The notes: generated from the letters alone by a model not told the origin. 64,000 nt of DNA from Pseudomonas sp. K2I15 (GCF_002204795.1 NZ_NIXO01000001.1:310001-374000); one strand, 5' to 3'. Positions 38,947-47,914 are shown, counted from the stretch's first letter. Made by a program: numbers and translations.

Positions 38947-38960
38947 TTTCGTTACCGAAA
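38947..38960 (-). promoter_or_regulatory. Candidate GlpR-type operator of glpT
   Basis: TTTCG-GTAA-CGAAA read on the minus strand, a perfect 5-bp inverted repeat 49-62 bp before the glpT ATG, next to a possible -10 (TAACAT). DeoR-family regulators such as GlpR bind TTCG/CGAA palindromes. Confidence 0.45.
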
Positions 38961-39074
38961 ATAGCATCGCCTCTTATCTGCGGGCATAGGAATTGAGTGC
39001 AATTGCATGTTCTTTTACGAACATGTCGCTTAGAGGCAAGTGAAGGACGTTTTCAGGAGAGAATGCCAAGAACC

Positions 39075-39167
39075 TGTGGCGAGGGAGCTTGCTCCCGCTG
39101 GACTGCGCAGCAGGCCCATCTTTGGGGGCCGCTTCGCGACCCAGCGCGAGCAAGCTCCCTCGCCACA
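39075..39167. repeat. REPIN, GAGGGAGCTTGCTCCC class
   Basis: Inverted arms TGTGGCGAGGGAGCTTGCTC and its near-complement (one change: GCGCGAG for GCGGGAG in the right arm), spacer about 48 bp, similar to the element at 3578. It is 14 bp past the stop of the phosphatase-like gene. Confidence 0.9.
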
Positions 39168-39181
39168 GAAAGCGATTTGGA

Positions 39182-39799
39182 TCAGCCGCCGTTGGTGGCT
39201 GCAATATCGCCCGCAAGCAGGTGCTCCTGGACCTTCTGACTGCGGGACTCCACCAGTTGGCCTTGTTCGTCGAAGCGCAACACGATCAGCCAGTCATACA
39301 CACGTTCTGGCCATTTTTTCATGCCGGTCAGCGCCGGGCCGTCGCCGCCAAAGGCTTCGATCAACTTGTCGATATGCCCGTGGTGCCAGGCGATCAGCAC
39401 GGTTTGCGCCTGGTTGGACTTGCGCAGGGATCTCACCAGCTTGCCGACTTCATTGTCGGCGTAGGGCGTTTCAAGCGGGAGTTGCAGGCGCTGGGCCAAC
39501 GGCGTCAGCGTCAGGCGCGGGCGGGAGCTTTCGTTGCTATCGCGGGTAGCGATCAGTCGCTGCGGCACCACGGAAATGCCATTCAACAGCAGCGGGTCGA
39601 AATAACTGGCATAGGCCGCCGCCCGTTGTTCACCTTTGGGGCTCAGCAACGGGCCCTCATCAGGTTTTTCCGCGTGGCGCACAATCAGCACCGTCACGTT
39701 GCTTAGCCCACGTATATCCTTGTCCTCTTTATGGGCAAAGGCCTGAGCCGACACCACCATCAACAACCCCACCAATAGCACGCGCAACCGTGTGACCAT
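39182..39799 (-). CDS. Secreted histidine phosphatase family protein
   Basis: 205 residues with a signal peptide (VLLVGLLMVVSAQAFA). The core has TVLIVRHAEKP, the RH-x-E motif with nucleophilic His, and AWHHGHID, holding the second His. It lacks the RHGET of typical phosphoglycerate mutases, so it is a branch of the superfamily with unknown substrate, acting in the periplasm. AGGAAG precedes ATG 39799. It follows the quinone oxidoreductase gene on the same strand after 75 bp. Confidence 0.82.
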   Translation of the reverse strand: MVTRLRVLLVGLLMVVSAQAFAHKEDKDIRGLSNVTVLIVRHAEKPDEGPLLSPKGEQRAAAYASYFDPLLLNGISVVPQRLIATRDSNESSRPRLTLTPLAQRLQLPLETPYADNEVGKLVRSLRKSNQAQTVLIAWHHGHIDKLIEAFGGDGPALTGMKKWPERVYDWLIVLRFDEQGQLVESRSQKVQEHLLAGDIAATNGG

Positions 39800-39874
39800 T
39801 ATTCTTCCTGCCAATGAATGAGTGCCTCGGCCGATCATGGGCCCAGGCACCTCGCGGGCAAAATGAAACAATAG

Positions 39875-40852
39875 TCAGCGTAGCTGCACCACGACTTTGC
39901 CGACGGCCTTGCGCTGGCCGAGGTCATTAATCGCCTGCGCCGCCTGCTCCAGCGGGTACACCTGGGACACCAACGGTTTCAGCTTGCCCTCGGCAAACCA
40001 GCCGAACAGTTGCTGGAAGTTGGCCGCGTTGTCCTGCGGCTGGCGCTGGGCAAACGAGCCCCAGAACACCCCGACCACCGCCGCGCCCTTGAGCAGCGCC
40101 AGGTTGACCGGCAGCTCCGGAATGCGCCCGCTGGCAAAACCCACCACCAACAACCGGCCATTCCAGCCGATGCCACGGATGGCCTGGTCAAACAGGTCGC
40201 CGCCGACCGGGTCGTAGATCACATCCACACCGTTGCCGCCGGTGAGGCGTTTGATTTCGTCCTTGAGGCTGGCTTCGCTGTAGTTGATCAACTCATCGGC
40301 GCCAGCGGCCTTGGCCACCGCAAGCTTGTCGGCGCTGCTGGCCGCGGCGATCACCCGGGCGCCCATGGCCTTGCCGATTTCCACCGCGGCCAGGCCGACA
40401 CCGCCGGAGGCACCGAGCACCAGCAGGGTTTCACCGGGTTGCAGGTTGGCCCGCTGCTTGAGGGCGTGCATCGATGTGCCGTAGGTCATGCTGAAGGCGG
40501 CGGCGGTGTTGAAGTCCATGCTCGGCGGGATCGGCAGCACGTTGTAGCCCGGTACCGCGACCTGCTCGGCAAAGCTGCCCCAGCCAGTCAATGCCATCAC
40601 GCGATCACCGACCTTCAGGTGGGTGACCTTCTCACCGACTTCGCTGACCACGCCCGCCGCCTCACCGCCTGGCGAAAACGGGAAGGGCGGCTTGAACTGG
40701 TACTTGCCCTCGATGATCAGGGTGTCCGGGAAATTCACCCCGGCCGCATGCACATCCAACAGGATTTCGTTCTTCTTGATCGCCGGGCTTTCGACGTCTT
40801 CCAGCACCAGGGTTTCGGCGGGGCCGAAGGCTTTGCACAGCACAGCTTTCAT
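39875..40852 (-). CDS. NADPH:quinone oxidoreductase family protein
   Basis: 325 residues, zinc-free medium-chain dehydrogenase. Visible: MKAVLCKAFGPAETLVLEDV, AAGVNFPDTLIIEGKYQFKPPFPFSPGGEAAG (in order), the NADPH fold GASGGVGLAAVEIGKAMGA and DVIYDPVGGDLFD. It reduces quinones or enoyl-type substrates; the exact one is not readable. ATG 40852 starts the family N-terminus; the longer frame adds unrelated residues. Confidence 0.92.
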   Translation of the reverse strand: MKAVLCKAFGPAETLVLEDVESPAIKKNEILLDVHAAGVNFPDTLIIEGKYQFKPPFPFSPGGEAAGVVSEVGEKVTHLKVGDRVMALTGWGSFAEQVAVPGYNVLPIPPSMDFNTAAAFSMTYGTSMHALKQRANLQPGETLLVLGASGGVGLAAVEIGKAMGARVIAAASSADKLAVAKAAGADELINYSEASLKDEIKRLTGGNGVDVIYDPVGGDLFDQAIRGIGWNGRLLVVGFASGRIPELPVNLALLKGAAVVGVFWGSFAQRQPQDNAANFQQLFGWFAEGKLKPLVSQVYPLEQAAQAINDLGQRKAVGKVVVQLR

Positions 40853-41001
40853 CGGACTATTCCTTTTGGCGTGTTGGCCGATAAGTGTAGGTGGGCAGGG
40901 CGACGGGTCAACGAGCATGCCCCGGCCTGATAAGTCGCCATAAGCTTGTGCTCAGGGCTACTAGCGTTATGCTACTGGGCAACCGAATTGAGGAATGAAC
41001 T

Positions 41002-41409
41002 GTGAAAGCGTGGATCCTGTTGATGCTGGCCCTGACACTGCCGACGGCAGCCCTGGCCGAAGAAGCCAAAGAAGGCGCAGCGCCGAAGGTCAGCTATATC
41101 AGCCTGAGCCCGCCGTTTGTCGGTAACTACGGCCTGGATGGCACCGCAAAACTGCGGGTGTTCAAGGCGGACATCGCCCTGCGCGTGACCGGCCCCGAGG
41201 CGGCGGCCGCCGTCAAAGCCAACGATGCGTTGATTCGCAATCAGTTGGTGGCGCTGTTTACCCAGCAGACCAACGACGCAATGAGCAGCGTCGATGGGAA
41301 GGAAAAACTGCGCCAGGAAGCCCTGAAGCAAACCCAGCAAGTGATGAACGACGAGACCGGCAAGCCGATGGTTGAAGATTTGCTGTTCAACAACCTGATC
41401 ATCCAGTAA
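41002..41409 (+). CDS. FliL-like exported protein
   Basis: 135 residues with signal peptide MKAWILLMLALTLPTAALAEE (first 20 shown as MKAWILLMLALTLPTAALAE). The mature domain (YISLSPPFVGNYGLDGTAKLRVFKADIALRV, in order; later ALIRNQLVALFTQQTNDAM, LRQEALKQTQQVM) is the FliL fold (PF03748). No flagellar genes are near, and cleavage of the signal would release it, unlike flagellar FliL, which is anchored. GTG 41002 follows AGGAATGA. Function unknown. Confidence 0.8.
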   Translation: MKAWILLMLALTLPTAALAEEAKEGAAPKVSYISLSPPFVGNYGLDGTAKLRVFKADIALRVTGPEAAAAVKANDALIRNQLVALFTQQTNDAMSSVDGKEKLRQEALKQTQQVMNDETGKPMVEDLLFNNLIIQ

Positions 41410-41420
41410 AGCGGTCGCTT

Positions 41421-41513
41421 CGCGCCCTTCGCGAGCAAGCCCGCTCCCACACTTGACCGAGTTCTCACATGAGAATGCGGTTGAATGTGTGGCGGGCTTG
41501 CTCGCGAAGAGGC
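41421..41513. repeat. REP pair in reversed configuration
   Basis: Left arm TTCGCGAGCAAGCCCGCTCC and right arm GGCGGGCTTGCTCGCGAAGA. The arms are the same REP sequence as at 4414 and 16476 but face the other way: the TGTGGG ends point inward and the TCGCGAA ends outward. The middle also holds CTCACATGAGA. It lies between the convergent FliL-like and permease genes. Confidence 0.85.
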
Positions 41514-41526
41514 CCTGACAGGCACC

Positions 41527-42645
41527 TCAAGAGGCAAGGCTCTTCCTGAACCGCGCCAACGCCACGGCAAAGAACAACAGCCCAATCCCCGCCAGCGCCA
41601 GCAAGTCCGGCCACACCACGCTCACGCCTGCATCCCTGAACAGAATCGCCGCGCTCAGGCTCACAAAGTGCGTCGACGGCGAGCCCTGCATCACCCATTG
41701 CAACCACTCGGGCATGCTGTCCAGCGGTGTGCTGCCGCCAGACAACAACAGCATCGGGATAATCACCGGGATCGCCAGCAAGCCGAACTGCGGCGTCGAG
41801 CGGGCGAGGGTGGCGAGGAAGATGCCGAGCGCAGTACTGGCAAACAGGTACAGCGCCGTCACCAGCAAAAACAAAGTCAGCGACCCGGCCAGGGGCACGC
41901 CGAGCAAACCTTTCACCACCACTTCCAGCGACAGCCACGTGCACAGCACCACCACCAGCATGTTGCTCCAGATTTTCGCCAGCATGATTTCCAGCGCCGT
42001 CAGCGGCAGCACCAGCAGATGGTCGAGGGTGCCGTGTTCACGCTCACGCAGCAGCGCTGTGCCGGTCAGCACAATGGCGAGAATGGTGATGTTGTTGACG
42101 ATCTGAATCACCGCTAAAAACCAGCCGCCTTCCAGGTTGGTATTGAACAGCGCTCGGGTGGTCAGTAGCGCCGGGGCTTTGCTGGCGTCGTCGCTCTGGC
42201 CGCTGTAAGTCAGCAGTTCTTGCTGGAAGATCCGCCCAATATAACCGGCGCCCATGAACGCCTGGCTCATGGCCGTGGCGTCGACGTTGACCTGCACGCC
42301 CGGCTGGCGCCCGGCTAACAGGTCGGCCTGGAAATTCGCCGGCACGTTGATCACAAAGGTGTACTGGCCGCTGTCCATCACCTTGTCCAACTGGTCATAC
42401 GGCAACGGTACTGCCGCCTGGAATTCCGGCGGTTGCAGCGCCTCGGCCAGTTGCCGGGAAAGCGCGCTGTGGTCCTCATCCACGAAGGCCACGCTGGCGT
42501 TGTGCACGCCGATCACCGAGCCGGCGGCGGGCATATAGATGGCGACGGTGAAGGCGTAGAACAGGAACAGCAGCAACACACTGTCATGGCGCAGGCTGGT
42601 CAGTTCCTTGATGCCCAGGCGCAGGATATGGGCGAACTTGTGCAT
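41527..42645 (-). CDS. ABC-2 type permease (YhhJ-like)
   Basis: 372 residues. One N-terminal helix (about 20-40), a periplasmic domain of about 130 residues (SVAFVDEDHSALSRQLAEAL, YTFVINVPANFQADLLAGRQP), then five helices with LREREHGTLDHLLVLPLTALEIMLAKI, the ABC-2 signature. Partner of the RbbA-type ATPase one base upstream; together with the HlyD-type adaptor they form a three-gene exporter like E. coli yhiI-rbbA-yhhJ. Substrate unknown. Confidence 0.9.
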   Translation of the reverse strand: MHKFAHILRLGIKELTSLRHDSVLLLFLFYAFTVAIYMPAAGSVIGVHNASVAFVDEDHSALSRQLAEALQPPEFQAAVPLPYDQLDKVMDSGQYTFVINVPANFQADLLAGRQPGVQVNVDATAMSQAFMGAGYIGRIFQQELLTYSGQSDDASKAPALLTTRALFNTNLEGGWFLAVIQIVNNITILAIVLTGTALLREREHGTLDHLLVLPLTALEIMLAKIWSNMLVVVLCTWLSLEVVVKGLLGVPLAGSLTLFLLVTALYLFASTALGIFLATLARSTPQFGLLAIPVIIPMLLLSGGSTPLDSMPEWLQWVMQGSPSTHFVSLSAAILFRDAGVSVVWPDLLALAGIGLLFFAVALARFRKSLAS

Positions 42646-42646
42646 C

Positions 42647-45367
42647 TCAGGCCTCCTGCTTCTTGAGCATGATCAGGCTAAGCCCGGTGAACCCCAGGAA
42701 GAACCCGAACAGTGCCAGGCACTGCGGCCACAACTGGCGCAGGTCCAGGGCTTTGGTAAAGGTGCCCACCGCAATATCGAGGAAGTACCCCGCCGGGAAC
42801 AGCATGCCCATCAAGGCGGCGGCACCTTCCAGGGACGAGCGCGGCACGATCAGCCCGGAGAACTGGATGGTCGGCAGGCTGGTGATGATCATGGTGCCGA
42901 GGATCGCCGCGATCTGGGTGCGGGTGAACGCGGAAATCAGCAGGCCCATGCTGGTGGTGGCCAGCACATACAGCAGGCCGCCAAAGGCCAGGGTCACGCC
43001 GCTGCCTTTGAAGGGCACGCCGAACAGCCAGCGGTTCATCGCCACCAGCAGCCCCAGGTTGATCAGACTTACGGCCAGGTACGGCGCCTGCTTGCCCAGC
43101 AGGAATTCCAGGCGGGTCAGCGGTGTGGCGTAGAAGTTGGTGATTGAGCCCAGTTCTTTCTCCCGCACGATGCCCAGGGCGGTGAGCATCGCAGGGATAA
43201 ACGCGAGGATCAGTGCCATCACGCCGGGGCCGATGGCGTTTACGCTGACCACGTCCTGGTTGTAGCGAAAGCGGGTTTCCAGTTTGGCGGCGGCTTGCGG
43301 GTTCAGTGGCGTGCTGTTCAGTTCGGCCAGTTGCTGGAGATTGGCCTGATGCACCGCTTCTACATAATTGCGGCTGGTTTCCGCACGGAACGGCATGCCG
43401 CCATCGAGCCAGGCGGCTACGGCGGGTTGGCGGCCGGCGTAGAGATCGCGGCCAAATCCCGGCGGGATCTCCAGCGCCAGTTTGATTTCCGAGCGTTGCA
43501 GGCGTTTATGCAGTTCATTGGAATCGGTGATTGGCGGCTGTTCGGCGAAGTAACGCGAACTGCGAAAGGCCTCCAGATAGGCGCGGCTTTGCGGGGTTTG
43601 ATCCTGGTCGTAGACGGCGAAGGCAAGCTTTTCCACGTCCAGGGAAATGCCGTAGCCGAAGATCACCATCATGAAAATCGCACCCAGCAAGGCGAAGGCC
43701 ATGCGCACCTTGTCCCGCAGCAGCTCCTTGCCTTCGCGGCTGGCGACGGCCAACAGGCGAGCGACGCTGAACCCGCGTTTGCTGACGGGCGGGGCCGTGG
43801 GTTCGCTGACGGTTTTGGTGGGTGCTTCCGCGGTTTCGGGCGCGCCCTGAGCTTGCTCCAGGCACGTGACGAAGGCCGCCTCCAAGGTGTCGCCGTGGAA
43901 TTGTTTTTGCAGGGCGTCGGGTGTGTCGCAGGCCAGTACCTTGCCTGCGTGCATCAGTGAAATTCGGTCGCAGCGTTGGGCTTCATTCATAAAGTGGGTG
44001 GAAAGAAAAATGGTCACGCCCTCTTTGCGCGACAGTTCGATCAACAGTCGCCAGAAGTCATCTCGCGCGGCCGGGTCAACGCCCGAGGTCGGCTCATCCA
44101 GGATCAGCACTTCCGGGCGATGCAGCACCGCCACGGCCAAGGACAAGCGCTGGCGCAAACCCAACGGCAATTCGCCGGAAGGCTGGTCGGCGATGTCGCC
44201 CAGGTCAAAGCGCTTGATCAACTCGTCGATGCGCTGGCCGCTCTCGGCCTTGGGCAGGTCGAACAATTGCGCATGCAGCACCAGGTTCTGGCGCACGCTG
44301 AGTTCGCCGTACAGCGAGAAGCTTTGCGACATGAAACCCACACGCTTGCGGGTGGCCAAATCCTTGGCGTTTACCGGGTTGCCCAGCAGCGTCGCAGTGC
44401 CCTCGGTGGCCGGCATCAGCCCGGTGAGGACTTTCATGGTAGTGGTCTTGCCGCAGCCGTTGGAGCCGAGGAAGCCAAAGATCTCGCCCCGGCCAATGGC
44501 GAAGCTCACTTTGTCCACCGCCGTGAAATCACCGAAACGCAGGGTCAGGTCGTGGGCTTCGATGGCGATGTCGGTGTTGGCGTTTTCTCTGGACGGGATC
44601 ACCAACGGCTCATTGTTGTGGGCGCTGTCACCCTGGAAATGGGTGAAGGCTTCATCCAGTTTGCCGCTGGGCGTTGCGGCGGCCAGTTCGCGGCTCAAGC
44701 CGTCGGCGATCAGCTTGCCGCGGTCAAGCATCAGGCAATGTTCGAATTGCTCGGCCTCTTCCATGTAGGCAGTGGCTACCAGTAGCGTCAGTTGCGGACG
44801 TTCGCTGCGTACGGTTTCTACCAGCTCCCAGAAGCGTCGGCGGGACAGCGGGTCGACGCCGGTGGTGGGTTCGTCGAGGATCAGCAAATCAGGGTCGTGG
44901 ATCAGCGCACAGCACAGGCCGAGTTTTTGCTTCATTCCGCCAGAGAGTTTGCCGGCGGGGCGCTCGGCAAAGCGCTCGAGGTCGGTGGCCAGCAGCAGGT
45001 TGTGCATGCGCTGGTCGCAATCGGCTTTCGACAGGCCGAACAGCGTGGCGAAGAACCGGATGTTCTCGCTGATGGACAGTTCGGGGTACAGGTTGCCGCC
45101 CAGGCCTTGCGGCATAAAGGCGATGCGCGGGTACAGGCTATTGCGATGGCGGCGGTCTTCGATGGAACCGCCGAGGACTTCCAGTTGGCCTTGTTGAAGC
45201 TTTTTAACCCCGGCAATCAATCCCAGCAGGCTCGATTTGCCGGCGCCGTCCGGGCCGATCAGCCCGCAGCGAGTGCCGGCGGGCAAGCTGAAGGCGATGT
45301 CGATCAGTGCCTGTTGCTTGCCGTAGCGATGGTTGATGCCCGTGGCGTGCAGCGCCAGGCCGCTCAT
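42647..45367 (-). CDS. rbbA: RbbA-type double-ATPase/permease fusion
   Basis: 906 residues. Two ABC ATPase domains (Walker A GPDGAGKSS at about 38-46 and GSNGCGKTT at about 305; signatures LSGGMKQKLG and, altered, LPLGLRQRLSLAV; Walker B LLILDEPTTGVDP and VLILDEPTSGVDP) are fused to a C-terminal ABC-2 permease with a large periplasmic loop (about 560-900). E. coli RbbA is reported to associate with ribosomes, but the context here (HlyD adaptor upstream, second permease downstream, ATGA and 1-bp junctions) argues for an efflux machine. The second signature reads LPLG rather than LSGG. Confidence 0.92.
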   Translation of the reverse strand: MSGLALHATGINHRYGKQQALIDIAFSLPAGTRCGLIGPDGAGKSSLLGLIAGVKKLQQGQLEVLGGSIEDRRHRNSLYPRIAFMPQGLGGNLYPELSISENIRFFATLFGLSKADCDQRMHNLLLATDLERFAERPAGKLSGGMKQKLGLCCALIHDPDLLILDEPTTGVDPLSRRRFWELVETVRSERPQLTLLVATAYMEEAEQFEHCLMLDRGKLIADGLSRELAAATPSGKLDEAFTHFQGDSAHNNEPLVIPSRENANTDIAIEAHDLTLRFGDFTAVDKVSFAIGRGEIFGFLGSNGCGKTTTMKVLTGLMPATEGTATLLGNPVNAKDLATRKRVGFMSQSFSLYGELSVRQNLVLHAQLFDLPKAESGQRIDELIKRFDLGDIADQPSGELPLGLRQRLSLAVAVLHRPEVLILDEPTSGVDPAARDDFWRLLIELSRKEGVTIFLSTHFMNEAQRCDRISLMHAGKVLACDTPDALQKQFHGDTLEAAFVTCLEQAQGAPETAEAPTKTVSEPTAPPVSKRGFSVARLLAVASREGKELLRDKVRMAFALLGAIFMMVIFGYGISLDVEKLAFAVYDQDQTPQSRAYLEAFRSSRYFAEQPPITDSNELHKRLQRSEIKLALEIPPGFGRDLYAGRQPAVAAWLDGGMPFRAETSRNYVEAVHQANLQQLAELNSTPLNPQAAAKLETRFRYNQDVVSVNAIGPGVMALILAFIPAMLTALGIVREKELGSITNFYATPLTRLEFLLGKQAPYLAVSLINLGLLVAMNRWLFGVPFKGSGVTLAFGGLLYVLATTSMGLLISAFTRTQIAAILGTMIITSLPTIQFSGLIVPRSSLEGAAALMGMLFPAGYFLDIAVGTFTKALDLRQLWPQCLALFGFFLGFTGLSLIMLKKQEA

Positions 45368-46329
45368 TGCAGGTTGGCCGGCCAGTCCAGGTCAGCGGTG
45401 CGCACATAACCTGCGCCGGGCATGCCGGGTTTGGCTTGCGGCACGGCGCTCGGTTGGGTCAGGCGCAGTTTGACCCGGAACACCAGCTTCTGGCGCTCGT
45501 CGCGGGTTTCCACTTCCTTGGGTGTGAACTGCGATTTGGCCGCGACAAAGCTGATTTTCGCCGGCAGCGGTTGGTTCGGCAGGGCGTCCAGGACAATCCG
45601 CGCCTCGCTGCCGACGGTCAGGGCGCCGGTTACCGACGCGGGCAGGTACAGGTTCATGTACTGGTCGTTGGGGTCGATCAGCAGCAGCACTCGGCCACCG
45701 GCACCGAGCACTTCGCCGGGTTCGGCCAGGCGCAGCTGGATGATGCCGTCGATGGGCGCCCGCAGGCTGCTGTCTTCGATTTCGCTGGTGAGTTGCGCGA
45801 CCTGGGCCTGGGCGGCGCCGATGGCGGCCTTCACCGAATTGACCTGGGCTTGGGCGGCGATCACGGCGGCGTTGCCGGTGTTCTGCTTGGCTTGCTGCTG
45901 GTCGATCAACTGGCCGCTGGCGAAGCCGCGCTTGTACAGCTCTTGGGTGCGCCTGAGTTCCTGGCTGGCCAGCAGTTGTTCGCTTTGGCGCAGTTGCACG
46001 TTGGCTTCGGCGGCCGCGAAATTCTCCCTGGCCCTTAGCACTTCGGCTTCGGCCTGGGCGCGCTGGGCTTCCAGTGTGCGGGTGTCCATGCGCGCCAGCA
46101 GTTGGCCCTTGAGCACCTTGTCGCCTTCGTTCACCCGCACTTCGGCCAGGCGGCCGGGGATTTTGGCGGCGATCTGTACTTCAGTCGATTCCAGCCGGCC
46201 ATTGCCCATGCTCAACCCTTCTGGCAGACGGTCCTGGGTGGACTTCCAGTAGCCGAAGCCACCGGCGGCCAGCAGCAGGAGAATCAACGGGATGGCGAAA
46301 AAATGGGAGGTGCGGTGGTTCGTCGACAT
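45364..46329 (-). CDS. HlyD-type periplasmic adaptor (YhiI-like)
   Basis: 321 residues. One N-terminal membrane anchor (FFAIPLILLLLAAGGFGYW), biotinyl-lipoyl-like halves (VQIAAKIPGRLAEVRVNEGDKVLKGQ and SLRAPIDGIIQLRLAEPGEVLGAG, in order) around a coiled-coil hairpin (about 95-190), then a beta-barrel domain. It bridges the RbbA-type pump to an outer-membrane channel, which is not encoded here. ATG 46329 starts the anchor. Its stop overlaps the rbbA start (ATGA). Confidence 0.92.
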   Translation of the reverse strand: MSTNHRTSHFFAIPLILLLLAAGGFGYWKSTQDRLPEGLSMGNGRLESTEVQIAAKIPGRLAEVRVNEGDKVLKGQLLARMDTRTLEAQRAQAEAEVLRARENFAAAEANVQLRQSEQLLASQELRRTQELYKRGFASGQLIDQQQAKQNTGNAAVIAAQAQVNSVKAAIGAAQAQVAQLTSEIEDSSLRAPIDGIIQLRLAEPGEVLGAGGRVLLLIDPNDQYMNLYLPASVTGALTVGSEARIVLDALPNQPLPAKISFVAAKSQFTPKEVETRDERQKLVFRVKLRLTQPSAVPQAKPGMPGAGYVRTADLDWPANLQ

Positions 46330-46470
46330 GGGTGCATCCTGCGGCGTTAGCGTCCTAGTTTGACTGATCGAGTGCCGGGGCGACTTGATGCGGGTCAAAT
46401 GAAGGGGCCAGACTACGCCGGTTGTCGAGCAGATGCATGCGCCATGGGCGTGACCGCAGGGTTCTGCTGT

Positions 46471-46920
46471 TTAGCGCAGGCCGAGTACGGCGGCCCACTG
46501 CTCGGCGGTGACTGGCATCACCGAAAGACGGCTGCCTTTTTGTACCAGAGGCAACTCGGCGAGGGCGGTTTGCTGTTTCAGATAGCCTAGCCCCAGCACC
46601 TTCGGAAAGGTCTCGACGTGGCCGACATTAATTGCGCTCCACGGGTTTTTCTCAGGGCTGGCCTTGGCGTCGAAATAATGGCTGTCGGGCTCCAGCGCGG
46701 TTGGGTCCGGGTAGGCCGCCTCGATGATTTTACCGACGCCGGCAATCCCTGGCTCCGGGCAGCTGGAGTGGTAAAAGAAGAACTGGTCACCCACCGCCAT
46801 CGCCCTCAGGAAATTACGCGCCTGATAGTTGCGCACCCCGTCCCACCTGGCTTCTGCGAGCGTTTCCAGGCCCTTGATGGACAGTTCATCGGGCTCGGAT
46901 TTCATCAGCCAATAGGCCAT
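46471..46920 (-). CDS. EVE domain protein
   Basis: 149 residues, one EVE (PUA-like) domain: MAYWLMKSEPDELSI, WDGVRNYQARNFLRAMAVGD, FFYHSSCPEPGIAGVGKI and NPWSAINVGHVE. The aromatic cage residues (Trp, Tyr/Phe) suited to a modified base are present. EVE proteins are thought to recognise modified nucleotides in DNA or RNA. Stand-alone form, as in PAO1. ATG 46920 fits the family start. Confidence 0.9.
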   Translation of the reverse strand: MAYWLMKSEPDELSIKGLETLAEARWDGVRNYQARNFLRAMAVGDQFFFYHSSCPEPGIAGVGKIIEAAYPDPTALEPDSHYFDAKASPEKNPWSAINVGHVETFPKVLGLGYLKQQTALAELPLVQKGSRLSVMPVTAEQWAAVLGLR

Positions 46921-47116
46921 GTTTTCGCTCCTCAAAAGGCGATTGGGAAAGTTGTCCTGCAATTTTATGACAAACCGACAGTCGGTTGGCGTCAAGGTTT
47001 GCGTGTTGGTTCACGTTACCGCAGAATGCCGGGGTTTTGAGCTTGACGCAGCTGGCACGGACTACTAATGGAACGTTGCTGTCATCGTGTGCAAGATGCC
47101 TGAAGGGGGGCAATCG

Positions 47117-47266
47117 ATGAAACGCAAACCGGATTTACTATGGATATTGGTTATTTTGTTCGGCCTGGGCGTCGTGACCACCGGCTATGCGCAGAGCTTG
47201 TGGTCGAACAAGACTGACGCACCGATTGAACTCGCACAGCAACAGGCTCAGCCGTTCAAGCGCTAA
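47117..47266 (+). CDS. 49-residue single-helix membrane peptide
   Basis: ATG 47117 to TAA 47266, preceded by GGGGGG at 6-base spacing. Sequence: basic start MKRKPDLLW, a hydrophobic helix (ILVILFGLGVVTTGYAQSLW, residues 10-29), then a polar tail rich in Gln. It could be an inner-membrane peptide with a periplasmic tail, or a secreted peptide cut after YAQ. No known function. It is in an intergenic gap between the EVE and fau genes and has consistent codon use (for example GGC CTG GGC GTC GTG ACC ACC), which supports a real gene. Confidence 0.75.
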   Translation: MKRKPDLLWILVILFGLGVVTTGYAQSLWSNKTDAPIELAQQQAQPFKR

Positions 47267-47272
47267 AGTGAC

Positions 47273-47902
47273 TTAAGGCGCCGCTGACTCCAGTGGCGTT
47301 TCTGCTATATACCAATCCTTATCGGTGACTGTGCCCTCAAGCGGTACATCCCAGCTTGCCTGCGCCAATCTTTCGACCTTCTGGCATTCATGGGCCAGGC
47401 CCAACAGCGTCGGCTTGCGCCAGGATTTCCGGCGGGCCAGGTAGGCCAGGCTGCGGTCATAAAAGCCGCCGCCCATGCCCAGCCGTCCGCCTACATCATC
47501 GAAGCCAACCAGTGGCAGCAGCACCAGGTCCAGCGCCCAGACCTTGCGTTGGCGGCTGACGTTCACCTGTGGCTCAAGGATGCGAAAACGGTTGGGGCCG
47601 AGCTTCTCGCCGGGCCGCACACGCTGGAACACCATCTTGGTTCGCGGCCACGCGCTGAGCACCGGCAGGTAAGTCGCCTTGCCCCGGCGCTGTGCCGCGC
47701 GCAGCAGCAGGCGCGGATCGATTTCACCGTCCGTCGGTAGGTATAAAGAGATGTGTTTGGCCCGGCGAAACAGCGGGTGCTGTGCCAGTTGCCGATACAG
47801 GCCCAGGGCGGCCTGGCGCTGCTCGCTGGGCGTCAGGGCGCGGCGGGCTTTGCGCAGCATGCGTCGAAGTTGCGGGCGGGAAAGCGGCGCAGGTTCGGTC
47901 AT
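47273..47902 (-). CDS. fau: 5-formyltetrahydrofolate cyclo-ligase
   Basis: 209 residues. It converts 5-formyl-THF to 5,10-methenyl-THF using ATP. Motifs: the basic N-terminus (RKARRALTPSEQRQAA), ISLYLPTDGEIDP and the ATP-site LVLLPLVGFDDVGGRLGMGGGFYDR (in order). ATG 47902 fits the family start. 6S RNA lies directly upstream, the arrangement conserved in gammaproteobacteria (ssrS-ygfA), so read-through from the 6S promoter may provide its mRNA. Confidence 0.93.
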   Translation of the reverse strand: MTEPAPLSRPQLRRMLRKARRALTPSEQRQAALGLYRQLAQHPLFRRAKHISLYLPTDGEIDPRLLLRAAQRRGKATYLPVLSAWPRTKMVFQRVRPGEKLGPNRFRILEPQVNVSRQRKVWALDLVLLPLVGFDDVGGRLGMGGGFYDRSLAYLARRKSWRKPTLLGLAHECQKVERLAQASWDVPLEGTVTDKDWYIAETPLESAAP

Positions 47903-47914
47903 GGTTTTCGGCTC

